From Phyto melanocephala (lineage: Eukaryota > Arthropoda > Insecta > Diptera > Rhinophoridae), in contig OW799233.1 in assembly GCA_941918925.1 (NCBI GenBank), positions 110,853,833 to 110,917,832 on the forward strand: 64,000 bases of DNA, read 5' to 3'. Below, piece after piece: positions 45,346-58,194 of this stretch (position 1 is the first letter of the stretch; each line of letters starts with the position of its first letter). Made by a program: the position numbers and the translations under genes. The notes under the pieces were generated by a model. It saw only the letters and a list, made by a program, of their open reading frames with translations, did not search any database and was not told where the DNA came from.

Positions 45346-46478
45346 AAATTTGGTGACACAGAAAATCGTGAAACAAAATTTGAACTTATTTCTCTACAAA
45401 ACAAAATCCCCATTAGACATGAAAATACTAATTGCATCACCGTTATACCGGAAGAGGGAGAATGGGATGAAATAACCAGGATAGAAAACACCAATGGAAT
45501 CGATCTTTATACAGACGGTACACAGATTGGTGACCAAACTGGAGTGGGCTTATATGACATAAGCCGAAACAGAAGCAAATATTTCCGTCTATCAGATCAC
45601 AATACCATTTTCCAGGCTGAGATCATGGCGATTACGGAAGGAATTTAATGGATAAAGGAAACGAATAGCGGAGCCCTGATTTGTATCTTTACGGATAGCC
45701 AATCAGTGATTAAGACATTGAGAAGGGAGAAAGTTGAATCTCGGAACGTTTTGCAATGCAAAAGCAAGATAAACTCATATGCAAATTGTGAACATCTGGA
45801 GATATTATGGATACCAAGCCATCACGGGCTGATCAAAAACGAGAAAGCCGACAAATTATCCAAAATGGGAGCTCTTCTGATTATTATAACTTTGGAGAAC
45901 GCCAAACAGCTTAAACGATTTAAGGATGAACTTAAATGTTGGGCGACGGAGGAGCATTCCAGAAAGTGGCAAGGCACTGATGTCGGTAAAGTGACAAAGA
46001 TACTATGGGGTGAACCAAATCTTGGGAAATCAAAGGAAATTCTGAGATTTAGTAGACCAACACTTAGGAGACTAACCAGTGTGATCACAGGTCATACAGA
46101 GTCGAGGACCCATCTAGCTCGCATGCAATTGTCTGAGGAAATGACATGTAGAGCATGCGAGGAAGAAGAAGAGACTTTAATACACTATCTCTGTCATTGT
46201 CCTGCGTTTGCGCATATTAGACGCGAGAATTTTTCAGTGGATACTATGCCGAATTTGGAGTACCTGGGGACTTCGAACTGGAAATCCATAAGGAATTACA
46301 TTGAGGGGACAAAGTTCTTGAGCTAGTCCGATATTTATTTATTGGAAAATTTTGATTATGGTTTTTGTTTGGGAATTCCGTTTCTCACATGGAGCGCACA
46401 ACGTGCCAACTGGGCATAAGTGTATACCTGGGCTTTTAATGCCCCTCCTTTTCAACCTAACCTAACCTAACGTATTTC
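45346..46478 (+). mobile_element. LINE (non-LTR retrotransposon) 3' part: RNase H and zinc knuckle
   Basis: One frame runs from about 45346 to the stop at 46326 with a single TAA at 45646. The RNase H acidic residues are in LYTDGTQ, FQAEIMAI and FTDSQSV, followed by ILWIPSHHGLIKNEKADKLS. Next comes the conserved zinc motif CRACEEEEETLIHYLCHCPA, as in jockey/I/LOA-group LINEs. The 3' tail ends TTTTCAACCTAACCTAACCT. Endonuclease and reverse transcriptase are missing (5' truncated). The family is shared with 25396-26100. Confidence 0.85.
45706..46326 (+). pseudogene. LINE ORF2 C-terminal fragment
   Basis: 206 codons in frame: end of the RNase H domain (about residues 1-45), a linker with an RLTSVITGH block (about 121-131), and the CCHC-type zinc knuckle (about 146-168). 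The stop at 46326 appears to be the natural end. The upstream in-frame TAA at 45646 and the lost 5' part make it non-functional. Confidence 0.75.
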
Positions 46479-46479
46479 T

Positions 46480-47689
46480 CTATAAGATTTAAGTTATAAG
46501 TAAATTAAATCCCTTAAAATCGTTAATTTCCACTTTAACTGCTTATTTCTTAAGTAGTACAAATTCAAGTTCGAATTTAAATTTAAGCTGAAATTATCAT
46601 CTTAAACTTATTTAAATATCTATTTTCTTCAAATAACAAAACTTAAATTTATCAATATTATAATTTAAAATGAGGTCAACAAGTTCAAGTATTACATTTC
46701 TTGTATAAACATACATTTATTTATATATTTCTTATTCGCCTACAATACACAACAATTTATGTGTAACCCGTAGACATGCTAAATTTGTTATGATTGTAAT
46801 TAGTAACACTTCTATATAATTATGTTGCAGAATAACAAAGAATAAATTGTAATACAATACAAATGAAAAGAATAGAAAATAAAGCAGAAAACTAGGAAAT
46901 TCTAAACCTGCTAAATCCTTTTTTCTATGGGAATTTAGATCCTGTAACAATTTACAGCTCTCATCTACTAAATTATTTTTCCTTGTAGCTGCTACAAAAA
47001 AGGAAGAATAATTTCTTTTTCTTTTAAGTTTTCATATCCGTTAGTGGAATAGTTTTTTTTTTTTTTTTGTTTTGTTTTTGTGTTGTCTTTTGTAGTTTTT
47101 TTCCTTATTATTTTACAACTCAACGTTTTTTTCTCAATGCCTTTTTTTATGTATTTTTTTCTAGCTAAAATATTGAAGGTTATACACCTGTTGATACAGT
47201 AAGTTCGTTTGCAGAGTGTAATAAACACTAGTAGAAATAAAATAAACAAACAAAATAATAATCTCAATTTTGGTGAATGGCACGAGTTTAAAAGATTGCG
47301 CCACTATGGGGTAGTTTGACTAGAAGAGAAGTTACAGATATAAGTTATTAAGATAAGATAATGTTTTATCATGGGTAGAATTATCACAATTTCAAATGAT
47401 AAATTATTAGCTTTGGATAAACTTTTGTCAAGTCCGTGAGCATAAAAGAATAAAATTAGTTTTTGTTAGAAAAATGTATGATATGGGAAAGTATTATGAC
47501 CTCTGTTAAACCTCAACAAATTTAGTTTGTTTTGTTTGAACGAACATGAACCAGTTTCCCTTGTTATTGGCCTTGTTATCTCTGGTTGGTGATACCAAGA
47601 CAGCTTTTGTAAATAGTATTTAGACAAAAGTTAAATTCTATTTCCTCTATTTGGGAGTCTTTGAACAACTGGCCGCGGTCCAATAATAA
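46480..47689. other. Intergenic DNA, nothing recognised
   Basis: AT-rich with a poly-T run near 47050-47068. No gene or element ends identified. Confidence 0.45.
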
Positions 47690-48250
47690 GTATATTGGGG
47701 GAATATTAAAGCAAAAACACTATTATTTGGAATCCATTTTCGGCATATTCCCCAGTGGTTTCATGGCTACCAGCCAATATTCCTTCCATTACTCAGTTCT
47801 GCGCCACTACAGCATTCTTTTGACTAGGAAATGATTTCGCATTGCCGACTGGTGATTGCCCTCAATCATAGTCGCAAAGTTCTTCGTAATTGACAGCATC
47901 TTCGTTTATCTAGGGTCTTCCATAGCATTCACACTTTTTGTGTGTCCACCTGTGATATTTAGTCTACTGTGATATAAGTCTCCCTAACATTTTTTAAGCA
48001 CGAGGTACAGGATTTTCCTATGCTCCTTTAGTAAAGATACTAATGTAATAATTATTTGTGCTCATTTCTGATTGCGATGCAGCTCCTAGACCGGAATCGA
48101 GCGCTCAATTGGCATCTGAGTCTTCCTAAAATCTTTAAATACAATATCCAGGATTCTACTATGCTTTAGCTAGAGGTTTCGGTAACACTTATATACCTTA
48201 GACTAGCAATAACAGCAAGGCTGGAACATTCTGTCAAGGCCGTCGAGTGG
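47690..48250 (-). repeat. Unclassified dispersed repeat, copy 2
   Basis: The stretch 47780-47960 is a divergent copy of 42820-43030; shared words include TTACTCAGTTC/TTACTGAGTTC, TTGACAGCATC/TTGTCAGCATC and CATAGCATTCACA/CATAGCACTCACA. The remainder (48060-48250) has no partner that I could identify. Confidence 0.5.
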
Positions 48251-50470
48251 GTTAGATGTGTAAATAGAATCAAAGGATCATTAATATATAAAAAAAAACC
48301 TTTTAGTCCTGTAAGAATATAGGACCAATAAAATGGGTAAAGACAAGTGTCTTTTTAGATCTGAGAGACTAATTCTGCTGTTGCGACCAGGCATGCAGAT
48401 TAATGCTGGGCTTTAAATCCAAGAAATAGTTCTATGCCTTCCTCACTCGATCAATAGAAACTCGTTCGCATGACAGGGAACAGCGAGTTCGAGCGTATTG
48501 AAGATAAGGTTGACATTTAAAAAGGAATAAGCTGTGTACAAAAGATTAATTTGTATACTCTTTTCTTTCCCATTAATCCCTAGGAAAGTCCCAAAATTAA
48601 CTATAAATTATATTAAATTGTTTGTAGTCATGGAAAGGGTTATGTTTACATGGTTAAATAGTCTTCAGGGATTTTCTAGCATATACTCGTAGCTTGATTT
48701 TGTTATTGCAACAATAAAAGTTCTGTTTCATTGCAGAGATGGGATTGTCTGCATAGACTTTTGACTACAAAATTCCTATGATCATCGGAATGAGAGTGTC
48801 TGATCAGGAAATGTATCAAGGAAAAATTGTTTTACAAATTGAATGATATGTGAGATTTAATTTAGATAGAAAAAAACGAGCCAGGTATGTTGCCTCTTTC
48901 TTAATTTTCACACCAAACAGTGTAGATTTTTTTTGACCCATTCGTCTTTTGACAATTTGTTTTCTAAATCTCAAATACTGCGATTTTTATGTACAAAAAT
49001 TCGGTTCATCTCTTAGGATGATTGTCAATAACTTTTTGATATAAACAAACATTAAACGAAGTATACTCTTCTTATTGTTCACAATGCCAAATTGTTTTGA
49101 CGATCAGTGCTTCGACAATGAATTTAGTTTTCTTGAAATCTGTAATAAACCTTTTCAAAGTATTTAAGATTCATTAATATTTCAATTGAATTTTTTATCA
49201 AATTTTCAAACTCTGGCCACTATCGTTTCTTTCTCTTCTTTGTATTGTCAATATTTTACTTAACAAATACCAACTAATTGAAATCTATCGTTCATTTTGG
49301 ATACTATAGGATTTGTCGTAGGACCTAAGTATATATCTATCTTATCAATATTAATTTAAAGTACGAGATGGACAGCTAATTGGAATCATAAAAGTTTGTG
49401 ATTTTATGGGGTTATTTAGTGATGATTTGGGATATTTTATTTCTTTAATTGTAAATATAATCCTTTTCTTTTCAAGTACCATAAGGTATTTAAATTTAAA
49501 TAAACATCAAAGGAAAAATTATTGTTTGACTTCTAAAGAACCTAAGACTTCTATTTTAATATAAAAATTATTTGTATATGTATATAACATACCCATAGTG
49601 CAAATAAACGGATGCTAAAAAACATACTTTTTCTATCCCTTTCTCTTAAATGAATAGGTAAACTAAGCTGGTGTGTTGTATGAGCAGAATTAATATTTAG
49701 CAAACAAATACAAATACAAAACATAACAAGCTGCTTGTATTAGAGTAAATTCTTTAAGAATAGATTAAAAATTAATTTTCAAATAACCATTTCCAGACAA
49801 TAAACAGATAATAAGGTGGCGTTGTAGAAAATAAAACTAAACAAAAGGACAATTACTTTTACCTACAAAAAACAACAAATACACATAAACTTGTTGCTTT
49901 AAATTAAACACGAGATTATTAAAAACACTGTAAAAAGATTCAGCCAGATAAGGGCAAATTATAAAATTGTTGACAAAAAAAAAAAAAGAAAAAAAAAGAT
50001 TAAAAAGAAAAACTTATTTTTCCATTATATGACCAGCTAAAAAGTGGAAAAAGTAATTTTTTTATTACTTTTAATCCTTTTTTTTCTTAAGCAATTAAAC
50101 AATTTTTTGCTTTTATTTTTCGCATTTCTTTACAAAGGGACTATTCGGGCAAATATTTGAAAGAAAATAGGAAATGGCTAGAACGCTTTTTTACTTCCAT
50201 GTTTAGACGATGCTGTATTACTTATGGGTAATTTAAGTTTATTTATTTTTCATTAGCCATCAAGCACTTTTGACACCATGGTGACATTTATAATTTTTTC
50301 TTTTTTTCTTTAATAAATGGAAATAATTTTAAAGCTTAAGGCCTTGAAGTACTTACTAAAAGAACATTATTTAATTATGTTTTTTTTTTAACAAATATTA
50401 TGCTTAAATTAAAAAATATCGTGTTTCTTGTATTTAATAAAGGCCACTACCAGCAAGGAGATCATCTTAA
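48251..50470. other. Intergenic DNA, nothing recognised
   Basis: No coding family, RNA gene or paired termini seen. Confidence 0.45.
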
Positions 50471-50474
50471 CAAT

Positions 50475-52105
50475 GTAAAAGTAAACAAGTAAGAGAACTG
50501 TATTCGGCGGTGCTAAATTTTTGATAACCACCAATTGTGTGTAGCATAAAATTTATTAGTTTGTATTGCTTATACTAAAATATATATTACTTTCTTTGTT
50601 TAAGTCCAATTTGCTATTTCTTTATCAAAAAATTTTCCCTAGGAGTGATATTACTTACATCTTTTTACAACAATATCTGAGAAATCCGTGTTAAAGTAGG
50701 CGTGTCAAAGTAATATTGTTCCAAAATCTTAAAAAAAAATGTATCTATTTGAGAAAAATCGTTGTATAGAGGGTGGGCGTTAAAGTGGTCGTTTTACCAT
50801 TATTTTCCGTTATCACAATAATGTTATCCAAAAGTCGTGGTGCCCAGGTGAACATGTGAGCTAAAGGCTATAATACACGGCATATTTTTTACATCTGACT
50901 TTAAAATTTGTGAGACATATGTTAATGTACATGTCTGTCAAAATTGTACTTTTACGCTGACTGCTTTGCAGCAGCAGAGATTTTTGCCAACGACTGATGT
51001 CAAATGTTTTGACAGAAGAAAATAGAGCGCACTCTAATTCAAATTTTGTCAGATGTCTCAATGTTTTAAAGGTAACACACGACATGTTTGTATTAGCAGT
51101 GAAGAATTTGACAAGTCAGATGTAAAAAACATGCCGTGTATTAGCTCCTTAATTGAGCATGTGTTGGTTAAAATAAAATTTTTGAAATCACCACAAGTTG
51201 CACCTTTATGCAATTTAATGCTCTGAAAATATTTGCCAAGGAATAGCTACTGAAATCCAGTACTAGTACCCCATAACTTGGTGATATATGAGCAAAGAAA
51301 CACGACTGCTTCCGTTTTCCCTCATATATTTACAACAAACATTAAAATCTTTTTTTATTTTGGACAAACTATTTGGACAAATTGGTCACTAATCGGCAAA
51401 GTTATAGGAAAAGTTATTTGAAGAAATGCACAAATATTTAAATTTATAAAGTTTTTAAGCTCTGAGATGATTTTTGGACACGTTGGTTAAGCAAAATAGC
51501 TTGGCGTATCCTCTAAAATTATTCCTGAGAAAAGCTAAAAAATTAGTTTGAAAGTAACTGAGATATAAGCATTAAAGTACAACTACATCGGAGTTTTTCC
51601 TAAAATTTACTAATGAAAGTCGATTTTTATCAGGTTCTGGAAAATCCAGTGAGTTAAATTGGGTATCACAATAAAGAAGTTGATTATCAAAATATAATAA
51701 AGTATAAATAGTTTTAAAATCCAAGACGGTCACCACTATAAGATAGTGAACTATAAATATTCACATGGTCCAAATTAAGTTTTTAAAAATTTATCTTTTA
51801 GTATCATATGAAAGGGCTTGATTATTTAAATACAGTAAACTACGAAGTGAAAAATTTAAGATGCCATTCGAAACAAAATGGCGGAGAGTTTTTTACCCTT
51901 ATCAATATGGGTATGAAGTGGAAAAGCTTTACTATTAGAATACATTTAAATATGTAAAAATTTAAAATCAAAGATGGCGATATTATACGCTAAATCTGAA
52001 ATCTACGAAACGCTAAGATGAAGTCATTATACCTATTGACATGATGGTAAAGAGTATTTTCAGATTCTGCTTGGTCATATATAGCACTCAAATTTGTTCT
52101 TTGTA
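50475..52105 (+). repeat. ATACCC-family repeat, long, divergent
   Basis: Starts AACAAGTAAGAGAACTGTAT, TCGGCGGTGC, AACCACCAATTGTGTGTAGC and ends AGAGTATTTTCAGATTCTGC followed by ATATATAGCACTCAAATTTG, the mirrored terminus. Left half resembles the C subtype and right half the 19195 copy. A segment near 50870-51150 has its own inverted ends (GCTAAAGGCTAATA-like against GTGTATTAGCTCCTTA), perhaps a nested element. Confidence 0.6.
50868..51150. repeat. Nested inverted-repeat segment
   Basis: Left TATAATACACGGCATATTTT (50869-50888) followed by TTACATCTGACTT, and right AAGTCAGATGTAAAAAACAT (51112-51131) followed by GCCGTGTATTA, are near-perfect reverse complements. Probably a small MITE inserted in the 50475 repeat. 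Confidence 0.7.
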
Positions 52106-53089
52106 TATCTCTCCCTAACTTGCTATTACTTTTTTCAGCAGTTCGTAAGGGGAAGGGATGGTTTAACTGCCCCTGATAGAAATAAAATAACTACTTATCA
52201 ACTAGAAAAAGAGACATAACAAGTGGGATTATGCAAGTAAGAGTTTCAAACCTCGCTTTGGTTGAACGAAGTTTTTAATTGTGATGTTTAATATGAATCT
52301 TTCGGAAGATGGATATGGTTACCAAATTTTAAATAAAAATGTATGAACACCAAACAAAGAGAAGATTTAAAATCAACGAAATTTTTAGTAATTATAAAGA
52401 TACTACTGATAAGCTCTACTTTATGTGCTATTTTAAATGTTTATCAGGGATGGATTAAATGCTTCAGACTGTAATCTTTTACTAACAAGGATTAAATATT
52501 CATTTTTATAGTATTGATAAGGGCGATTCAATGTCACTTTCTGCATTGTCACAGTAACTTACAATATCAAATCTTATTTACTTAATATCAATTCTGACAA
52601 AACATTTGTGTATGTCACAAAAAAAAAAAGATGTTCAAAAAAAGGTTTTAATGGTTTACTTTTAGTTTATCATATTTAATTGATTTTCTAAATGCTTGCC
52701 TCGAACTAAAAATCTCTAATAATTTTGTTGCAAATTTATTGTTGGCTTTTAGCTAAAATAGAAAAAAGTTCATGTAAAAGAATCAAAATATCTTTTGTTT
52801 GGCCAAAAGGAAACTAAAGTATAAAAGAAAGCAAAGAAAACCCGGCATAAGAAATGTGCCTAAAGCAAAAAAAAATTAATAAAACCATAATATGCAACTA
52901 CCGAAAATTAATAAAAAGAAAATAATGTTATAAGAGTAAAGGAAAATTTATAAAAAAAAATGTGACAAAAAAAATCAGTAAAAATTCAAATGGGATGGTG
53001 AAGAAAGAAAACAATTATGTATGTATATGAATATAATTATGTATATAGAGGTGGGAAAAAAGCGTAAAACCCATTTTAAATCAAAATAG

Positions 53090-53808
53090 TTGACTGAAAC
53101 TCACTTCCTAAATAGTTTATACATAGCGCGATTCTAAGAAAAATTAAACGATATTTTTAATATTATTATTTTTTTGGACCGAAATCCATTGAAATTTGGC
53201 CATTTCAATTTCCGATAAGATAAGTTGAAAACAGAGATATTTACAAAAATTATTTAAAAGAATAAAGGTCTTAAAAATTTTTGGAAATGCTTGTGTCAGA
53301 CAAATTCCAACCCATTGTCTCGCAAATTGTCTTGAGAAAAACTAACTTATCGGTTGGAAACTAATTGAGATATAAGCACCAAAACAAAAAATATTTTGGT
53401 GCTTTTTAAAAAATTTATAAACTGAAATCAAGTTTTTTAGTTTCTAGATAACCTATTGGTATCAAATAAAAGCGCTTGACTAACATAATATAATAAAAAT
53501 ATAACTTAAATTTATTTACAAATTTACCCCGTTTTATACCCGCAATACTGGTATCATATAACAGGACTAGTAGAGTACAGAAAATTATAAAAAAGTTAAA
53601 AGCTGAAATAAAATTCTTAATAAAATAATTGTTAATTTTTTAACCCTTTACATAGAATACTTTACTAGCAGAATACAGTAAAAATGCTAGCAATGATGGC
53701 TTTGGATGTAATAAAGCATAATGACAATAAATATGAAACCTAAGCTATGCTATTATGATAGAGGGTATTATCAGATTCGGCACGATCTAATATAGTTATT
53801 CTGTTTGT
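53090..53808 (+). repeat. ATACCC-family repeat, right end
   Basis: Ends GAGGGTATTATCAGATTCGG, CACGATCTAATATAGTTATT, CTGTTTGTTT, matching the mirrored terminus of the family. The left boundary is not defined. Confidence 0.5.
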
Positions 53809-54549
53809 TTAAAACAATTTTTGTAATTAAAAAAAAATGGTTAAAATGTCATTGCTCAAGTCATTGCGTTTAGCTGCTAAACAGACATACTAGCATTAAC
53901 TACTGTTCCATTACTGGTGAAAAATATTAAATTGGTATATGACTTTATAAATTGAAACATAATTTTGAAACAATGCCTTTGTTGACAGTCTTTTTTCCAC
54001 CATAATAACCATGCAATATTAAAATCCAGAAAAGAGATAATATTTCTTAAAGTATTCTTTAATTATCACATTAGCAATACTCCAAAGTAGGGTGATCGAC
54101 TCGGTTTTACAACCGGTGGATAACCCGGTTTTTTCCTCTTTCTGCTGACGGTTTTTTCTAAATGTTGATTTTTCGAATATCATATACACCGGTTTTTTTT
54201 ATCCGAAAAAAACCGATTTTTTATTTTTTTAAGTTTATTTTCATATATCTTTGCAACAAATCGTACCATAGTATATTTAGTACGCGAAAAGTTTCCAAAA
54301 ATCAGAATATAAGGACTAATAAATATTCTTTCATAATATTATAAAAAATTTAGTTTAAAAAACTAATGCAAAATAAGAAAAATAATTGAGCTTAAATACT
54401 ATTTTTTTTATAGGATATAAACCTAACATTAAAAGTTAAAGGTAATTGAAGCATAAAATTAGCTGATCGATCACTTTTAGGTAAAAAGTGTAGTTACAGT
54501 AAAGAAAAACCAATAATATTTTCTTCCAGATCCTAATTTTATTTATTTA

Positions 54550-55292
54550 CTAGCCAAACCCGGCGCGCGTTGCTACGCCCCTTAATGAATCGAAATGCAT
54601 TCTAAATTTTAATTGAATATCAAGTGCAAAAATCTAAAAATTATAATTTTTTTTATGGGCGTGGCATTACCCACTCTTCTAATCACGAAATTGTAAAGTC
54701 ATAACAGCTCAATATGTGTGCAAAGTTTCAGAAATATCGGACCAGTGCAAGTTCCTAAACATTATAATTGCTTTTATGGACGTGGCCCTGCCCACTTTTC
54801 TGATCACGAAATTATTTAGTCATGACAGCTCAATATGTGTGCAAAGTTTCAGAAAAATCGGTCTGGTGCAAGTACCTCAAAATTAGAACCTTTTTTTATG
54901 GGCGTGGCCCTGCCCACTTTTCTAATCACTAAATTATATGGTTATGACAGCTTAGTATGTGTGCAAAGTTTCAGAAAAATCGGTCCAGTGCATGTACCTA
55001 CATATTAAAACTTTTTTTGGGGCGTGGCCCCGCCCACTTTTCTTATCACGAAATTATTTAGTCATGACAGCTCGATATGTGTGCAAAGTTTCAGAAAAAT
55101 CGGTCAAGTGCAAGTAGCTAAAACTGATAACTAATTTTTATGGGCGTAGCCCCGACCACTTTTTTCCACCCATAAACACTCCCTGGTATGTGTCCAACAA
55201 CTTGCCAAAGTTTGAGTCCGATCGGTTTTACAGTTTCGGAGTCTATAGCTAACACACACACACACACAGAGTTTCACTTTTATATATATAGA
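54550..55292 (-). mobile_element. Non-autonomous Helitron (copy 3), nested in a hAT element
   Basis: Reverse orientation. The CTAG end (54550-54553) is followed by the mirrored hairpin CCCGGCGCGCGTTGC. The TC end is TATATATATAGA at 55292. Flanks are A (54549) and T (55293). It has the same ~120-bp tandem units as copies 1 and 2. Confidence 0.9.
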
Positions 55293-55479
55293 TTGTTTTT
55301 TTTATCTATAAATACAATCATATTAGATGCAACTATTAAAATAAAATCGTTTGTTTTTTTAAATCACTGTTATAGTTTAAATCATACATTCCATAAAACA
55401 ATTTTTAAATCTATTTTCATAAACTACCTTTGTATAAAATCAAATATATTTTCTGATTGTGCTTGCCTTGTTTATAAAA

Positions 55480-56440
55480 CATTTGTTCTCAACTATGGTT
55501 TTACAATCTTATAATGTAGAAAGTGTTAGTTCTAGAGAAAACCTTTACACTATGATCCGAATACTTTGTAGAAGAACCTCTGGCTTAAATATATGCCATA
55601 TAAATGCCCAAAGTCTAAACAATAAAATGGACGAATTTCGAATTATCTTTGAGAAGTCTGGCATGGACGTAATCTGTGTTTCGGAAACATGGTTTCGTAT
55701 AGATATCAATGATAACAACTACAAATTGAGAGGATATCGTTTGTTTCGATGTGATAGATTTTCAAACGCTGGAGGAGTTGCCATATAAGTAAAATCATCA
55801 ATTTCATGCAATTTAAAATGCAAATCTACAAGTGAATAAATAACAAAAAACTAGAATATCTGTTTCTTGAAATTTTTAATAATCACCAAAAACTTTTTCA
55901 ATGCCTTTAAGCCTTTATTGGATAAGCTATCCTCGCTTACTCTTGGTTACACAGGTATTATTTTAACTGGAGATTTCAATGCTAATATTTTAATTGACCA
56001 TCGTTTAATGGACGAAATGTGTGCCATTTTTTGTTTGACTTTAATAAAAAAATTTATACCAACACATTTTACAGCCAGTACAAGTACTCTACTTGATCTT
56101 TGTTTTGTGGATAATATTTCTCGTACGTTATTATTTGACCAACTTTCCGCTTCTGTTTTCTCAAAATATGATCTTATTTTTTATCATATGATTTTAAAAC
56201 AACAGCACAAGAACATACTATAACGTTCAGAGATTTTAAAAATATAGATTTTCAATCACTGGAAACACATCTAACGTCAATACCATGGAATCATACATTC
56301 TTAATCCCTACTGTGGATGAGCAGCTTGTTTTTTTACACCGTCATATTCAATATTTATATGATAAGTATGTTAAAACTAAAACTATTAAAAATGAGAAGC
56401 CATTTAAATTTCAATTAAACCATCGAAAAAACTAGTTTAT
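55480..56440 (+). mobile_element. LINE fragment: APE-type endonuclease domain, broken
   Basis: The frame at 55459-55788 reads LNICHINAQSLNNKMDEFRI, VICVSETWF and GYRLFRCDRFSNAGGVAI, the start of an apurinic-type endonuclease of jockey/CR1-like LINEs. After stops it resumes at 55867 with GIILTGDFNANIL, STSTLLDLCFVDN and SKYDLIFY, the catalytic GDFN and a degraded S-x-H-x site. The linker before reverse transcriptase (VDEQLVFLHRHIQYLYDKYV) follows to 56430. Reverse transcriptase is absent. Confidence 0.82.
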
Positions 56441-57253
56441 GCCTATATGTATTTGTATGTCTGTCAGGGGTATAAGAAAGAATTTTTAAAATGAAATTTT
56501 AAAGATATTCTCCCTAGCCTTTAAAAGGTATTTCAAATTACAGAAATAATTTCAAACAAAATACGTTAGTGCATATTAGTTAAAAAGATCTATTTAACAT
56601 TTAAAAAATGTAAAGAAGGAAATACAAAAATTTATAACAGCTTTATAAAAAGTCTTATTTATTTATGTATTCATTTATTGTGTTGATTTATTTTACTTGT
56701 AAAGAGTACCTTTTGTCCTTAAATTCAACTAATTAAAACCAAATTAGTCAACTGCATTCATAACAGTTATTGCGCTTTTGTGCACCCAAACGTATATAAA
56801 CTGTAAAAATTTCATATTCATATTTTTATTATAATCTTTTTTTTTAATAATTTTTAATTTTTTCTTTAAATATTATATTTTATATATTCGAACCGGTTGA
56901 CCGGTTTTTTTTCTCAATTTTCAAAATAGCAACCGGTTTTTTTTTAATTCTAAATTTTAAACTATTTGAAAACCGGTTTCTTAAAAAGGAGACTAAAGAC
57001 GATCACCCTACTCTAAAGGAACCAATTTTTGTTTTTTCTTAGAAACTATTATTATTAATTAATTTTAGCCGTCAATAACAAGTAATTATAAGTAATAATT
57101 GTCTTTAGATAATCTAGAAAATTTACAATTCACGTATTAAATTTCCAATAAAATTTGTGAGTTAAATATAAAATTTTTAAAAATATCAAAATATTCCTAA
57201 ATGTATAATAGTTGCAAAAGTATGGTTAAATAAATAAAAAAAATAAATAAAAA

Positions 57254-58100
57254 ACAAGAGTGCTGTATTCGCGCATGCAGAATCTAATATACCCTTTTTT
57301 ACATTTAGGTATACAGGTAGTTATGACCTTTTTAATCGACTTTTATTAGAATAAAACCAAATCTTTGGGCGCTGCTTAGCCTTAGTTAATCATTAAACAT
57401 ATAGACAACAGCAGGCGACATAGTTGCACGACTACAAATGCAGGTGGCTCCAAATGCAACAGTATAGTCAGCTACATCATTATTTTGAAAACGACAGCAG
57501 CATCATATACGACTGTGCTGTGTTTAAAATAATAAAGTTTATGAAGTTATTTTTAGGTTTTGAATTCATACTGTATTCTACTAGTGAAGCTTTTTAATTT
57601 GACACCCATATTGAGGAGGTAGAAACAAGTATGTAGTACGTCATTTCGTTTCGGACGCCATCTTTACCTTGAAATTTTTTCAAAATAATCTGTATTCTGT
57701 AGTCAAGCTCTTTTATTCGATAAAAAAACTGATTCTATAAAATTTCTTGAAGCTAAAGAAAACTACATTTCCTTTGTAAAAAATATGAAAAATACCGAGT
57801 AAATTATATTTCTGGTACCTTAATATATCTTAGTCAATTTCAACCCTATTTACCAGTATTTTTTTTTTATAGATACTACGACTTATTATTTGGTGTTACT
57901 ATCGTTACCCAGTTGGTAACTTAATAAATTATAGCTGATTATTTACAATTTTTGTAGCTAGCAAATTTTAAAAAAATATTTACAAAAAATTTATTTATGT
58001 TAAAATATAGGAAAAAAACAGGGCTGTGTCATGCTTTATTTGCTGATATCTCAGCAGATTGTTGACAGATATCACATATGGGATTATTATTATACTTTTA
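57254..58100 (+). repeat. ATACCC-family repeat, degenerate
   Basis: Starts AACAAGAGTGCTGTATTCGC, GCATGCAGAATCTAATATAC, CC. The interior is poorly conserved. The end is placed near 58100 only because later sequence looks unrelated. Confidence 0.45.
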
Positions 58101-58194
58101 TATATTTAAAAATCCTATATAAAAGGAATTGCTTTTGAAAAGGTTTGTAAAACTTGTTTTCTTAATTTAATAAAAGTTTTATCATTATTAACCC

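Larger units (their letters stand above)
54088..57010. mobile_element. hAT-type element with nested Helitron and LINE
   Basis: The inverted ends TAGGGTGATCG and CGATCACCCTA are flanked by CTCCAAAG (54080-54087) and CTCTAAAG (57011-57018), an 8-bp duplication with one mismatch. Subterminal zones on both sides are rich in AACCGGTTTTTT/ACCGGTTTT motifs. Without the two nested insertions the element would be roughly 1-1.3 kb. No hAT transposase is recognised in the remaining sequence. Confidence 0.78.

Noticed and set aside
46460..46478. Telomeric CCTAA array
   Set aside because: Only about three units, at the end of a LINE fragment.
46992..47267. 91-codon reverse frame with a hydrophobic start
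   Set aside because: Mostly Lys/Ile/Thr from poly-A/T sequence; typical chance frame in AT-rich DNA.
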